A DNA stretch of 64,000 bases, from NCBI GenBank assembly GCA_035638075.1, contig DASRAU010000034.1, positions 273,067 to 337,066 on the forward strand, in the 5' to 3' direction. The stretch is from DASRAU01 sp035638075 (lineage in GTDB: Bacteria > Acidobacteriota > Polarisedimenticolia > Gp22-AA2). Position numbers and translations under genes: made by a program. Under the pieces are notes generated by a model. It did no database searches and had not been told where the DNA came from. It saw only the letters and a program-made list of their open reading frames with translations. How positions within the stretch are numbered: the first letter of the stretch is position 1; each line of letters begins with the position of its first letter. Below are positions 43,352 to 52,377 of this stretch, one piece after another.

Positions 43352-44782
43352 ATGCGAAAAAGCGCGCGACGAGGCGGGACCGTCCTACTGCTGATGACCG
43401 CGGCGATTCTCGCCGCGGCCCCCGCTGCGGCGGGCGACCTCGCGGCCCGCGCCCGGAAGCTCCAGGCCGAAGCGATCGTCGTCGACACGCACGAAGACGT
43501 CCCGGACGCCCTCGGTGAGAAGTGGGCCGACATCGCCGAGCGCGGCGCGACTCTGCACTTCGACATCCCGCGCGCCCGCGAAGGGGGGCTGACGGCGCCG
43601 TTCTTCGCCGTCTACGTCCCGGCGACCTTCGCCGAGGCGGGCGGCGCGGCGAAGAAGACCCTCGAGGTCATCGACCTGGTCGGGCGCGTCGTCGCGGCGC
43701 ACCCGGCCGACCTCGTCCCGGCCGCATCCGTGGCCGGGATCCGCAAGGCCAAGAAGGACGGGAAGATCGCCGTGCTCATGGGCATCGAGGGGGGACACGC
43801 CATCGAGGACTCCCTCGCGGCGCTGCGGCAGTTCCACCAGCTCGGGGTGCGCTACATGACCCTGACGCACGTCAACACCAACCACTGGGCCGACGCGACG
43901 GGACCGTTCTTCCTGCCCGACTTCGACCCGGCAGCGGCGCGCGTGCACGGCGGCCTGACCGAGTTCGGCCGCGAGGTGGTGCGGGAGATGAACCGCCTGG
44001 GGATGATGGTGGACATCTCGCACGTCTCCGACGACACCATGGCCGACGTGTTCGAGACCAGCCGCGCGCCGGTGTTCGCCTCGCACTCGTCGTGCCGGGC
44101 GCTGTCGGACATCCCGCGCAACCTGACCGACGACGAGATCAAGCAAGTCGCCGCGAAGGGCGGGGTCATCATGATCAACATCGGGTCGTACTTCCTCGAC
44201 CCGGCGTCGGTCGCGGCGCAGAAGGCGGAGCTGGCGAAGATCCGGCCGGAGTACGACCGCATCAAGAAGGAGCTGGCGGGGGACGTGAAGGCGCGCGACG
44301 CCGCCATCGGCAAGCTCATGAAGCCGATGCCGCGCCTGCGAACTCAGTGGACGAGGGCGGTCGACCACATCGAGCACGCGATGCAGGTGGGGGGGCCGGG
44401 CTGCGTCGGGCTCGGCACCGACTTCGACGGCATCCAGGACCCGCCCGAGGGCCTCGACGACGTGTCGATGCTGCCGAAGCTCACCGAGGAGCTGCTGCGG
44501 CGCGGCCACTCCGAGGCCGAGGTGAAGGGCGTGCTCGGCGAGAACTTCCTGCGGTTCTTCGGCAAGGTCGAGGAGACCGCGGCGCGCCTGCGCGGCGAGC
44601 CCGCCTCGACCGCGACCTCGAGCCTTTCGGTCGCTGATCGTCGCCGGCGCGGATCGCGTCCCGCGATCGGCGCAAGGCTCGGACCGCGCGCGTCATCACA
44701 TCCCAATGACGATCGTCTTCGAATCGGGGCACCTTCCTGTCCACACGCCGGTGCGGGCGCGAAGTCGGAGGCCCCGCCATGA
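43352..44782 (+). CDS. exported membrane dipeptidase (M19) with extra C-terminal tail
   Basis: Renal-dipeptidase-type enzymes cut dipeptides with two zinc ions. ATG at 43352 follows a G-rich ribosome site (GGGGGGAG). The signal peptide is GTVLLLMTAAILAAAPAAAG. The metal ligands are H47 and D49 (VDTHEDV), Glu in MGIEGGHAI, and His in MVDISHVSDDT and FASHSSCRAL; GLGTDFDGIQDPP is the family end motif. After LRGEP near residue 421 the family domain stops, but another 55 residues follow (Arg/Ser/Pro-rich, low complexity). The stop then overlaps the next ATG (ATGA). The tail may be a lost stop codon or frameshift, or a real add-on. Confidence 0.9.
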   Translation: MRKSARRGGTVLLLMTAAILAAAPAAAGDLAARARKLQAEAIVVDTHEDVPDALGEKWADIAERGATLHFDIPRAREGGLTAPFFAVYVPATFAEAGGAAKKTLEVIDLVGRVVAAHPADLVPAASVAGIRKAKKDGKIAVLMGIEGGHAIEDSLAALRQFHQLGVRYMTLTHVNTNHWADATGPFFLPDFDPAAARVHGGLTEFGREVVREMNRLGMMVDISHVSDDTMADVFETSRAPVFASHSSCRALSDIPRNLTDDEIKQVAAKGGVIMINIGSYFLDPASVAAQKAELAKIRPEYDRIKKELAGDVKARDAAIGKLMKPMPRLRTQWTRAVDHIEHAMQVGGPGCVGLGTDFDGIQDPPEGLDDVSMLPKLTEELLRRGHSEAEVKGVLGENFLRFFGKVEETAARLRGEPASTATSSLSVADRRRRGSRPAIGARLGPRASSHPNDDRLRIGAPSCPHAGAGAKSEAPP

Positions 44783-45477
44783 AGCGCAGCCCGCAGTTGA
44801 AACAACCCTTCATCGAGCTCCTGATCGCCGCACTCGTGTCCGTGCTGGCGAAAGGACAAGTCGCGGTCGTGCCGGCCGCACCGGTCGCGCCGCTCGCTCC
44901 CGCCTGGCCGGCCGCGCTGATGGCGTCGGCCATGCGGCCTGCCTCGGTCGCGCCGGCGGCTCTCTGGGATCTGATGGAGAGCGCCCAGTTCGTGGTGCTC
45001 GCCGACATCGAGGCGGTCACCGACTGCCTCCTCTGGAAAGGGCTGACGCCGCCGCCGGTTTGCCGGGGCGAGACCGGTCACCTGGTGGCCGAGCTGCAGA
45101 TCCGGGAGATCTGGAAGCTCGACGAGGCCTGGGTCCTGAGCAGCTCGAAATTCGTCGAGGTGAGCTTCGGCCAGGGATGCGCCCGCCCGGAGCCGCCGCC
45201 CTGGGGGTCAGGCGATCTCGTGGTGGCGTTCCTGCGCGGCGCGGGCCCGGTGAGCACCTGGTGGGAGTGGAGGCCGGTCGACACGGGACCGGGACTGCTG
45301 TTCCCGGCGGAGACGGATCTCCAGGGATACCGAACGGTTCTCGGCGAGGCGCTGAGGCTCCAGTCCGGCTGGCCGTTCCCGCAGCCGGCGCCGGATCCGT
45401 GGCTGACGCTGGCCGGGGCCTGGCTGCGGCACGCCGGTCAGAGCGGGCCCGGGAGTCAGGGAGCGCGCAACGACTGA
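44779..45477 (+). CDS. secreted protein of unknown function
   Basis: A 232-residue protein with a hydrophobic, Ala/Pro-rich N-terminus (IELLIAALVSVLAKG then VVPAAPVAPLAPAWPAAL), a likely signal peptide or anchor. The mature part is WDLMESAQFVVLADIEAVTD, LQIREIWKLDE, SGDLVVAFLRG. This pattern of strands is seen in small secreted proteins that carry a metallopeptidase-inhibitor-like fold, but I cannot place it. ATG overlaps the dipeptidase stop by 4 bases. The 3' end overlaps the convergent lipase-maturation-factor gene by 22 bases. Confidence 0.55.
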   Translation: MKRSPQLKQPFIELLIAALVSVLAKGQVAVVPAAPVAPLAPAWPAALMASAMRPASVAPAALWDLMESAQFVVLADIEAVTDCLLWKGLTPPPVCRGETGHLVAELQIREIWKLDEAWVLSSSKFVEVSFGQGCARPEPPPWGSGDLVVAFLRGAGPVSTWWEWRPVDTGPGLLFPAETDLQGYRTVLGEALRLQSGWPFPQPAPDPWLTLAGAWLRHAGQSGPGSQGARND

Positions 45478-47018
45478 ACCGGGCTGTACTGGCCTTCTTC
45501 CGTGCGGACCCACCAGGCGCCGGTCTCGCGGCGCGTCTTGAAGTCGGAGAAGCGGTAGTCGTAAGCGATCGAGCGGATGTAGCGCGGCGGGTGATCCGGG
45601 AACGGGTTCTTCTCTAGCAGCGCCAGCACGTCGGGTGAGCCCTGCAGCAGCCGGGCGAGGAACGCCGCGTACCACGGCTGCTGCCGGTAGCTGGAGAGCG
45701 CCGCGAACCACATCTGCCAGTCGAGGCGCGGCTGGTGCGGCGCCACGAACGCCGGGCGGCGGTTCACCTCGCCCGGCTTCCATTTGAACTCGTAGGCGGA
45801 CCAGGTCTGGCCGTCGTCGCTGCCCTCGACGATGATCTCCGCGCGCGTCGTCGTCATGACCGCGAACAGGCCGTAGGCGTTGACGATGCGCAGCGGCCGG
45901 ATCGCGGCGAGCGCCTTCTCGAAGGGCGGCGGCCACCACACGTTGAAGTCCCAGCGCTCGGTCATCGCCACGCACCCGAGGGTGAGGAACAGCGTCAGCA
46001 CCGGCACCGAGAGCCAGAGGGGCCAGGTGCGCGCCGGCACCGGCGGTGTGCCGAGCGCCGGGTCCGGTCCCCCCGCCCCCGGATCCAGCGAGGACACCAG
46101 GGTCGCCGCCGGTGAGGTCGGCACGGTCGGCGCCGGAAGACGGCGGCGCAGGAAAGCCGGCCACATCCCGTCGTCGAGCGACGCGATGCAGAGCGCCATC
46201 GTCAGGTAATTGAAGAAGGCATAGTTGCCGGTCGCCGCGATGAGCGCCTGGAAGCCGAGCAGGATGAGGGCGGCGGCGCGGCGCACCTGGCGCGGCCCGA
46301 ACAGCCCGAACGGCACGATCAGCTCGACGCAGAACATCACGCCGCACTCGAAGGTGTGGTACCAGGCCGGCAGCTGGTGCACGAACCAGGCGGTCCAGGT
46401 GGGGAGCGGCTGCGTGAAGTAGTGCACGTCGAGCGCGCGCAGGTTCCACCAGGTCGGATCGCCGCTCGCGAGCTTCACCACCCCCGACGAGAACATCAGC
46501 CGGAAGAGCAGCCAGCGCACCAGCCACAGCGCCGTCGCCGGGGGCGCCGGGATGCACGGCACTCTCATCCGCAGCCGCATCGGCGCGACGAACAGCGCGA
46601 TGAAGCCCGTCTCGGTCAGCAGGATGTCCCACTGGAAGTTCAGGAACGTGCGCGTCACCGACGACAGCGACAGGTAGAGCGCGAAGCAGGCGACAAGCCC
46701 GGGGAAGGGGAGGAAGCCGCAGGCCACCATCGCGCCGACCAGGGCTCCCAGCCAGCAGCCGCCCACCAGCAGGCCGTCCGGCGCTCCGGTCAGCCAGTAG
46801 AGCGACGGGACCGCGAAGAACCGCTCCGGCCCCATCTGCGTGCGCAGCGCTTCGAGGAGATTCGCGGCCGGGAGGATGCCGTTCGCCCCCGCCAGCCCGC
46901 GGATCTGCACCGCGAGCGACACGAACGCCATGACGTAGACGACGCCGAGGGCGCGCAGGAACAGCGAGCCGGCGATGGCGTAGGAGCTGCGCGCGCGCGG
47001 AATCGGTAGCCACGACAT
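45456..47018 (-). CDS. lipase maturation factor family membrane protein
   Basis: LMF1-type proteins help fold lipases in animals; bacterial members are membrane proteins of less clear role. The 520-residue protein has about eight hydrophobic segments. It shows the family's signature stretches: LNFQWDILLTETGFIALF, LFRLMFSSGVVKLASGDPTWWNLRAL, HYFTQPLPTW and ATGNYAFFNYLTMALCIASLDD. The C-terminal soluble part has GSDDGQTWSAYEFKWKPGE, HQPRLDWQMWFAAL and PPRYIRSIAYDYRFSD. ATG at 47018 has TATCGT 9 bases upstream and no ribosome site; a longer frame to 47858 is antisense to TauE and rejected. Confidence 0.92.
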   Translation of the reverse strand: MSWLPIPRARSSYAIAGSLFLRALGVVYVMAFVSLAVQIRGLAGANGILPAANLLEALRTQMGPERFFAVPSLYWLTGAPDGLLVGGCWLGALVGAMVACGFLPFPGLVACFALYLSLSSVTRTFLNFQWDILLTETGFIALFVAPMRLRMRVPCIPAPPATALWLVRWLLFRLMFSSGVVKLASGDPTWWNLRALDVHYFTQPLPTWTAWFVHQLPAWYHTFECGVMFCVELIVPFGLFGPRQVRRAAALILLGFQALIAATGNYAFFNYLTMALCIASLDDGMWPAFLRRRLPAPTVPTSPAATLVSSLDPGAGGPDPALGTPPVPARTWPLWLSVPVLTLFLTLGCVAMTERWDFNVWWPPPFEKALAAIRPLRIVNAYGLFAVMTTTRAEIIVEGSDDGQTWSAYEFKWKPGEVNRRPAFVAPHQPRLDWQMWFAALSSYRQQPWYAAFLARLLQGSPDVLALLEKNPFPDHPPRYIRSIAYDYRFSDFKTRRETGAWWVRTEEGQYSPVQSLRAP

Positions 47019-47027
47019 CGGCGCGCG

Positions 47028-47033
47028 ACGATA
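47028..47033 (-). promoter_or_regulatory. candidate -10 element of the lipase maturation factor gene
   Basis: Minus-strand TATCGT ends 9 bases before ATG 47018, like the murA and galU elements but a weaker match. Confidence 0.3.
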
Positions 47034-47078
47034 GCATGCCGTTGCGCGGAGGGGCGACTGCGTGCAGGATCCCGGCTC

Positions 47079-47855
47079 GTGTCGTTCTCCCTCGCCACCG
47101 TCGCCGCCCTCCTCCTGAGCGGGCTCATCGGCATCTCCCTCGGGCTGCTCGGCGGGGGCGGGTCGATCCTCGCGCTGCCGGTGCTGGTGTTCGTGGGGCG
47201 GGTCGATCCCCGCCAGGCGGTGGCGATGTCGCTGGCGATCGTGGGCGCGACCAGCCTGACGGCGAGCCTGCTGCACCGGCGGAGCGGCCGCGTCGACACG
47301 CGCACCGGCGCGCTGTTCGGAGGGATCGGGCTGCCGGCGGCCTTCCTCGGCGCGCGGCTGACGCACCTGCTGGAGCCGCGGACCCTCCTGCTCTGCTTCG
47401 CGGTGCTGATGCTCGTCGTCGGCAGCGTCATGGTCCTGCGGGCCCTGCGCGAAAAGCACGCCGGCGAGCCGACGAGGCAGCGGCACCCGGTGGCGGTCGT
47501 CGCGGCGGGGGCCGGCGTCGGCTTCCTGACCGGCTTTCTCGGCATCGGGGGCGGCTTCCTGATCGTGCCGGCGCTGACGCTCTTCGCCGGGCTGGCGATG
47601 CCGGTCGCCGTCGGGACGTCCTTGCTCGTCATCGCCTTCAACTGCGCCGCCGGGTTCATCGGCCACCTCAACACCGCCACGGTGCCGATCGTTCCGACAA
47701 TCCTGTTCACGCTCATGGCCATCGCCGGCGGGGTTTTCGGCGAACGGATGGCGGGAAAGACCTCGCCGCGGCGCCTGCGGCGCGCCTTCGGAATCTTCGT
47801 CATCCTGCTCGGCATCTACGTGCTGGTGCGCAACCTCCACGCCGTGGTGCCGTGA
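47079..47855 (+). CDS. TauE/SafE family permease
   Basis: A 258-residue membrane protein with eight hydrophobic segments in two similar halves: GLIGISLGLLGGGGSILALPVL and GVGFLTGFLGIGGGFLIVPAL. This is the repeated Gly-rich signature of TauE/SafE sulfite, sulfonate or small organic anion exporters. GTG at 47079 is the first start consistent with the family front. The end overlaps the PAP2 gene by GTGA, so the two are translationally coupled. Confidence 0.93.
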   Translation: MSFSLATVAALLLSGLIGISLGLLGGGGSILALPVLVFVGRVDPRQAVAMSLAIVGATSLTASLLHRRSGRVDTRTGALFGGIGLPAAFLGARLTHLLEPRTLLLCFAVLMLVVGSVMVLRALREKHAGEPTRQRHPVAVVAAGAGVGFLTGFLGIGGGFLIVPALTLFAGLAMPVAVGTSLLVIAFNCAAGFIGHLNTATVPIVPTILFTLMAIAGGVFGERMAGKTSPRRLRRAFGIFVILLGIYVLVRNLHAVVP

Positions 47856-49036
47856 CATCCCGGCGGGCCGCGGCGGCGCTCCTCCTCGCCGCCGGGATCG
47901 CGCTCGTCCTGCCGTGGGGGCGGATCGACCCGGCGGTGTCGCGTCTCTTCTATCAGCCGACGATCCCGTCGGGGCCGTGGCAGGATGCGGCGCCGATGCC
48001 GTGGGGCTTCCTCGCCGGCCTGACGACCTGGGTCGCCCTCGCGCTCGCGCTGACAGGAATCGGATTGGTGATCCGTTCGTGGCGGGCCCGCCGGTCGATG
48101 CGGGCCGCGCTGGTCGTTCTGCTGGGGCTGGCGCTGGGCCCCGGCCTCCTCGTCAACGTCATCCTCAAGGATCACTGTCACCGGCCGAGACCGCGACAGA
48201 CGCTGGGGCTCGGTGGCGATTTCACCTATGTTGCGCCGCTGCACGTCGGTCCGGTCGGGAAGTCGTTCCCGTGCGGGCATTCGGCGGTCGGGTTCGCGTG
48301 CATCGCGCTTGCCGGCGTCGTCGAGGCGCGCCGTCGCGGGGCGCGCGCGGCGTTCGTCGCCGGTTCGCTCCTGCTCGGGGTTCTGCTCGGGCTGGGCCGG
48401 ATCGCCACCGGGGCGCACTTCGCCTCGGACGTGCTCTGGAGCGGGATCCTGACGTGCGGCACGGTGATGCTGGTCGATGCCGCCCTGACCCGCTGGCCCG
48501 CGCGGCGGATCGCGCCGGCGCCTGCCGCGCGGGTCTCGTGGCTCGTGGGCGGAAGCGTTCTCGGTGTCGCGGCGATGGGAGCGGCGGTGCTTTGTTATCC
48601 CTTCCGTCACGATGCCGCGCCACATGCCCTGGCGGTTCCGGCCGGGCCGGCGACGACGCTCGAGGCGCGTGTCGAGGTCGGGCACGCGCGCGTCATCCTG
48701 GTTTCGCCCGGCGAGACGGCGGTATCGATCGAGTCACATCACGACGGGTTCGGCGTGCCATGGGGCCGGATCGACGAATCGATTCGTCAGGAAGGTGGAA
48801 CGGCGCGCTACCGGCTGGCGCCGCGCGGCTGGTTCGCCGACCTCGAGGGCACGACCATCCTGCGCGTCCCGGCGTCGTCGGTCGCGCGCGTGTCGATCTT
48901 CGTCGAGGACGGGCACCTTACGGTGGACGACGAGAGCGGCGGCGCCACGCTTCCGGCGATTGCCTGCAACATCCGGCGCGACGCCCTGCGGCTGCGCGGC
49001 GTCCGCCGCGATCAGCTCGAGATCGTCGAGCGCTGA
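47852..49036 (+). CDS. PAP2 family lipid phosphatase with extra C-terminal beta domain
   Basis: PAP2 enzymes remove phosphate from lipids such as undecaprenyl pyrophosphate or lipid A. The three motifs are clear: KDHCHRPRP (C1), KSFPCGHSAVGFA (C2) and GRIATGAHFASDVLW (C3), amid about six transmembrane segments. The final 150 residues (from about VPAGPATTLEARVE) form a separate strand-rich domain with GDUF4097-like runs such as ILRVPASSVARVSIFVEDGHLTV. That is unusual for PAP2. GTG start within GTGA. The end overlaps the convergent GNAT gene by 25 bases. Confidence 0.88.
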   Translation: MTSRRAAAALLLAAGIALVLPWGRIDPAVSRLFYQPTIPSGPWQDAAPMPWGFLAGLTTWVALALALTGIGLVIRSWRARRSMRAALVVLLGLALGPGLLVNVILKDHCHRPRPRQTLGLGGDFTYVAPLHVGPVGKSFPCGHSAVGFACIALAGVVEARRRGARAAFVAGSLLLGVLLGLGRIATGAHFASDVLWSGILTCGTVMLVDAALTRWPARRIAPAPAARVSWLVGGSVLGVAAMGAAVLCYPFRHDAAPHALAVPAGPATTLEARVEVGHARVILVSPGETAVSIESHHDGFGVPWGRIDESIRQEGGTARYRLAPRGWFADLEGTTILRVPASSVARVSIFVEDGHLTVDDESGGATLPAIACNIRRDALRLRGVRRDQLEIVER

Positions 49037-49677
49037 CGCCCGCCCGGAGCGGGCCGCTTCCCGCTGACCGCGCGCCGGACGATGGGGCGGCCGGCGGAGC
49101 GGCGCGCGACCTCCGCGAAACCGGCGCGCTGGAACGAGGTCAGCAGTCCGTGCCAGGCGAAGGCGTCCGGCAGCGGCGCGCGCCCGCGATCGTGCGGGTA
49201 GCCCTCGAGCAGGGTCGCGCCGCGGCGCGCTGCATACGCGGCGGCCGCCTCGAGGAGCTGCGACGAGAGGCCGCGCCGGCGGTGCGGCCGGCCGATGTAG
49301 AAGCAGACGATCGACCAGACCGGCCGGTCGTCCACGGGCGCGAGCACGCGCGATTTCGCCAGGCTGATGAAGGACTCGCGCGGACCCAGCGAACACCAGG
49401 CGGCCGGCTCTCCATCCACGTAGGCCAGTACGCCATGCACTTCGCCGCGGCTGACGAGCGCGCGGAGGCGCCGGCGGTTCACCGCCCCCTTGCCGGCCAC
49501 ATAGTCGCGATGCCGGAGGCGCGGGTACATGCACCAGCAGCCGGCACAGCCTCCGTGCTTCCCGAAGAGCCGCACGAGGTCCGGCCACCTGGCCGGTGTC
49601 ATCGGCCGGATCACGACCTTTGGCTTCGCCGATACTTTCGCGGGCCTCGGCACGATGGAATTCTGCCATGCGGGCAA
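49012..49677 (-). CDS. GNAT family N-acetyltransferase
   Basis: A 221-residue acetyltransferase-fold protein. Its N-terminal signature HGGCAGCWCMYPRL belongs to a GNAT subgroup of unknown substrate. The acetyl-CoA region is VWSIVCFYIGRPHRRRGLSSQLLEAAAAYA, with the R-G-x-S-S-x-L loop replacing the classical Q/RxxGxG/A. PSWARRGATLLEGYP-like residues complete the fold. The start is uncertain: TTG at 49677 gives the longest frame; none of the choices has a good ribosome site. Convergent overlap of 25 bases with PAP2. Confidence 0.82.
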   Translation of the reverse strand: MPAWQNSIVPRPAKVSAKPKVVIRPMTPARWPDLVRLFGKHGGCAGCWCMYPRLRHRDYVAGKGAVNRRRLRALVSRGEVHGVLAYVDGEPAAWCSLGPRESFISLAKSRVLAPVDDRPVWSIVCFYIGRPHRRRGLSSQLLEAAAAYAARRGATLLEGYPHDRGRAPLPDAFAWHGLLTSFQRAGFAEVARRSAGRPIVRRAVSGKRPAPGGRQRSTISS

Positions 49678-49907
49678 AGAGATGCGCTTGCATCATTCAG
49701 CAGCCGTCAGTACGCTCTCGGGCATGCGAATGAGATTCGGCATCCGTGAGCTCCTCCGGCGCGTCAAGCTCAAGATTCCAGCGGCCCGAGCGGCCAGGAA
49801 CGAACCCTACCGCCTGCGTTGGCGGACCGAACGTGGACGTCTGTTCGACCGCATGGACCATCGCCTGTGAGCCCGTGGTTCGAGCTGCCGCCGCGCCACG
49901 CGCGGGC

Positions 49908-52349
49908 ATGAGCGCAGGACGTCTCTTCAGGGTCCTGCTTCGGGTTGTGCTCGTTGCGGGGGCCTTCGTCGTGGTCCTCGCGGCGGGAGCGGGGTTGTGG
50001 GGCTGGTGGGCGCTGCGCGGCAGCCTGCCGGCGCTCGAAGGTCAGCGCGCGCTCCCGGGACTCTCCGCCGAGGTGCGCATCGAGCGCGACGCGATCGGCG
50101 TGCCGACGATTCGCGGCGCGACGCGGCTGGATGTGGCGCGCGCCACCGGGTTCGTGCATGCGCAGGACCGCTTCTTCCAGATGGACCTGATGCGGCGCTC
50201 CTCGGCCGGGACCCTGGCGGAGCTCATCGGACCGGCGCTGCTCGACGCCGACAAGGGCGTGCGGCGCAACCGGTTCCGCGCCTTTGCCGAGCGGGCGCTG
50301 GCCGACACCCCGCCGGGTGACCGGGCTCTTCTCGACGCCTACGCCGCGGGGGTGAACGCCGGGCTCGCCGCGCTGCGGCAGCCGCCGTTCGAATACCTGA
50401 TGCTGCGCTCGAAGCCCGCGCCGTGGCGCCCCGAGGACACCTTCCTCGTCGTCTACGCCATGTTCCTGCGGCTGCAGGACGACACCGGCCGTCGCGAGGC
50501 GACGCTGGCCGTCATGCACGACACGCTTCCTCCGCCCGTGTACGCGTTCCTGTCGCCGCGCGGGACCGAGTGGGATGCGCCGATCGCAGGGGATGCCCTC
50601 GTACCGCCGCCGGTGCCGGCCGCGGACGACTTCAGCCTCGAGCCGAAGGAAGGGATTGCCCGCCACCCGGACCTCGAGGGTGCCGGAGCGGTGCTTGCGC
50701 GGGCGACGGCCCGGGACGAACCGCCGCACGCGGGGTCGAACAACTGGGCGGTCGCCGCGTCACGCACCGCCGATGGGCACGCGCTCGTCGCCAGCGACAT
50801 GCACCTCGGGCTGTCGATTCCGAACACCTGGTACCACGCGTCCCTCGTCTGGCGCGAGGGAGAGCGGGAGCGGCGGGTGACCGGGGTCATGCTGCCCGGG
50901 GCGCCGATCATCGTCGTGGGCAGCAACGGCGACGTCGCCTGGGCTTTCACCAACACCGAGGGGGACTGGAGCGACCTCGTCGTGCTCGACGCCGACCCGG
51001 CCGACGCCGAGTCCTATCGCACGCCGGACGGCATGAAGCGGCTCGAGCACATCCACGAGTCGATCCCGGTGAAGGGCGCGGCGCCGGCGGAGATCGACAT
51101 CCCCTGGACGATCTGGGGCCCGATCGTCGACCACGATCCGTCGGGGCGTCCGCGCGCCCTGCGCTGGACGGCGCACCAGCCGGGCGGCGTCGATCTCGGG
51201 CTGCTGCACATGGAGGACGCGCGCGATCTCGAGGGAGCGCTGCGGGCCGCCTCCTCGAGCGGCATCCCGGAGCAGAACGCCGTCATCGCCGACGCGTCGG
51301 GGCGGATCGGCTGGACCATCGCCGGCCGCATGCCGCGCCGGGTCGGGCTCGACGGCCGGCTGCCGGAGTCCTGGGCCGACGGCAAGCGCCGCTGGGACGG
51401 CTTCCTCGACCCGGATGAAGCGCCGCGCGTGATCGATCCGCCGGACGGGAGGCTCTGGACCGCCAACGCCCGCACGGTTTCGGGCAAGGCGGCCGATCTC
51501 ATCGGCGACGGCGGGCTCGACCTCGGCGCGCGGGCCAGACAGATCCGCGACGACCTGCGCGCGCTGCCCCGCGCGACGCCGCTCGATCTCCTGCACGTGC
51601 AGCTCGACGACCGGGCGCTGTTCCTGTCGCGCTGGCGCGACCTGCTCCTTGCGACGCTGACACCGGAGGCGACCGCGACTTCGCCCGACCGCGCCGCGGC
51701 GCGCCGGCTGGTCGACGCGTGGGGCGGGCGCGCCGCGATCGAGTCGGCCGGCTACCGGATCGTGCGCGCCTTCCGGACCGAGGTGACCGGAGAGCTGCTC
51801 GACGCGCTGACGACGCGCTGCCACGAGGCGGACCCTGATTTCGACACGTCGTCCATGCCGATGCGCGAAGGGCCGGTGTGGCGCCTGGTCAGCGAGCGGC
51901 CGCGGCACCTGCTGCCGCGCGCCTACAAGACCTGGGACGAGGCGCTCCTCGCGGGCCTCGACCGGGCGCTGACCGCGGTGACGAAGGACGGCACCCCGCT
52001 CGACAATGCAACGTGGGGGAAGCGCAACGTCCTGAAGATGCAGCACCCGCTGAGCCGCGCCGTGCCGCAGCTGGCGACCTGGCTCGACATGACACCGCGG
52101 CCGCTCCCGGGCGACAACAGCATGCCGCGTGTGCAGGCTCCGGAGTTCGGCGCCTCGGAGCGCATGGTCGTTTCCCCGGGCCACGAAGAGCAGGGACTCT
52201 TCCACATGCCGGGCGGGCAGAGCGGCCACCCGCTGTCGCCCTACTACCGCGCCGGCCACGAGGCGTGGGCGACGGGCGAGGCGACCCCTTTCCTGCCCGG
52301 CAAAGCCGAGCACGTGCTGCGCTTGACGGATTCCGCAGGGGCATCGTAG
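49908..52349 (+). CDS. penicillin acylase family (Ntn) amidohydrolase
   Basis: These N-terminal nucleophile hydrolases cut amide-linked acyl groups from beta-lactams, acyl-homoserine lactones or N-acyl amino acids. The 813-residue precursor has an N-terminal hydrophobic segment (VLVAGAFVVVLAAGAGLWGWW) and an alpha part with ATGFVHAQDRFFQMDLMRR. The autocatalytic site is HAGSNNWAVA, with nucleophile S277 at the start of the beta chain. MHLGLSIPNTWYHASLVW, VVGSNGDVAWAFTNTEGDW and GGQSGHPLSPYY are family motifs. It is probably periplasmic. It ends 28 bases before the aldehyde dehydrogenase gene on the same strand. The 230 bases upstream hold no visible promoter. Confidence 0.92.
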   Translation: MSAGRLFRVLLRVVLVAGAFVVVLAAGAGLWGWWALRGSLPALEGQRALPGLSAEVRIERDAIGVPTIRGATRLDVARATGFVHAQDRFFQMDLMRRSSAGTLAELIGPALLDADKGVRRNRFRAFAERALADTPPGDRALLDAYAAGVNAGLAALRQPPFEYLMLRSKPAPWRPEDTFLVVYAMFLRLQDDTGRREATLAVMHDTLPPPVYAFLSPRGTEWDAPIAGDALVPPPVPAADDFSLEPKEGIARHPDLEGAGAVLARATARDEPPHAGSNNWAVAASRTADGHALVASDMHLGLSIPNTWYHASLVWREGERERRVTGVMLPGAPIIVVGSNGDVAWAFTNTEGDWSDLVVLDADPADAESYRTPDGMKRLEHIHESIPVKGAAPAEIDIPWTIWGPIVDHDPSGRPRALRWTAHQPGGVDLGLLHMEDARDLEGALRAASSSGIPEQNAVIADASGRIGWTIAGRMPRRVGLDGRLPESWADGKRRWDGFLDPDEAPRVIDPPDGRLWTANARTVSGKAADLIGDGGLDLGARARQIRDDLRALPRATPLDLLHVQLDDRALFLSRWRDLLLATLTPEATATSPDRAAARRLVDAWGGRAAIESAGYRIVRAFRTEVTGELLDALTTRCHEADPDFDTSSMPMREGPVWRLVSERPRHLLPRAYKTWDEALLAGLDRALTAVTKDGTPLDNATWGKRNVLKMQHPLSRAVPQLATWLDMTPRPLPGDNSMPRVQAPEFGASERMVVSPGHEEQGLFHMPGGQSGHPLSPYYRAGHEAWATGEATPFLPGKAEHVLRLTDSAGAS

Positions 52350-52377
52350 CGTCTGCGGTTCAGGTGAAGGATTCCCG

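Noticed and set aside
44344..45081. Minus-strand frame overlapping the dipeptidase end
   Set aside because: Arg/Gly-rich shadow with no family features. The plus-strand frames carry the signal peptide and dipeptidase motifs.
47019..47858. 280-residue N-terminal extension of the lipase maturation factor frame
   Set aside because: It is antisense to the TauE/SafE gene, is His/Arg/Glu-rich, and the family similarity begins at the ATG at 47018.
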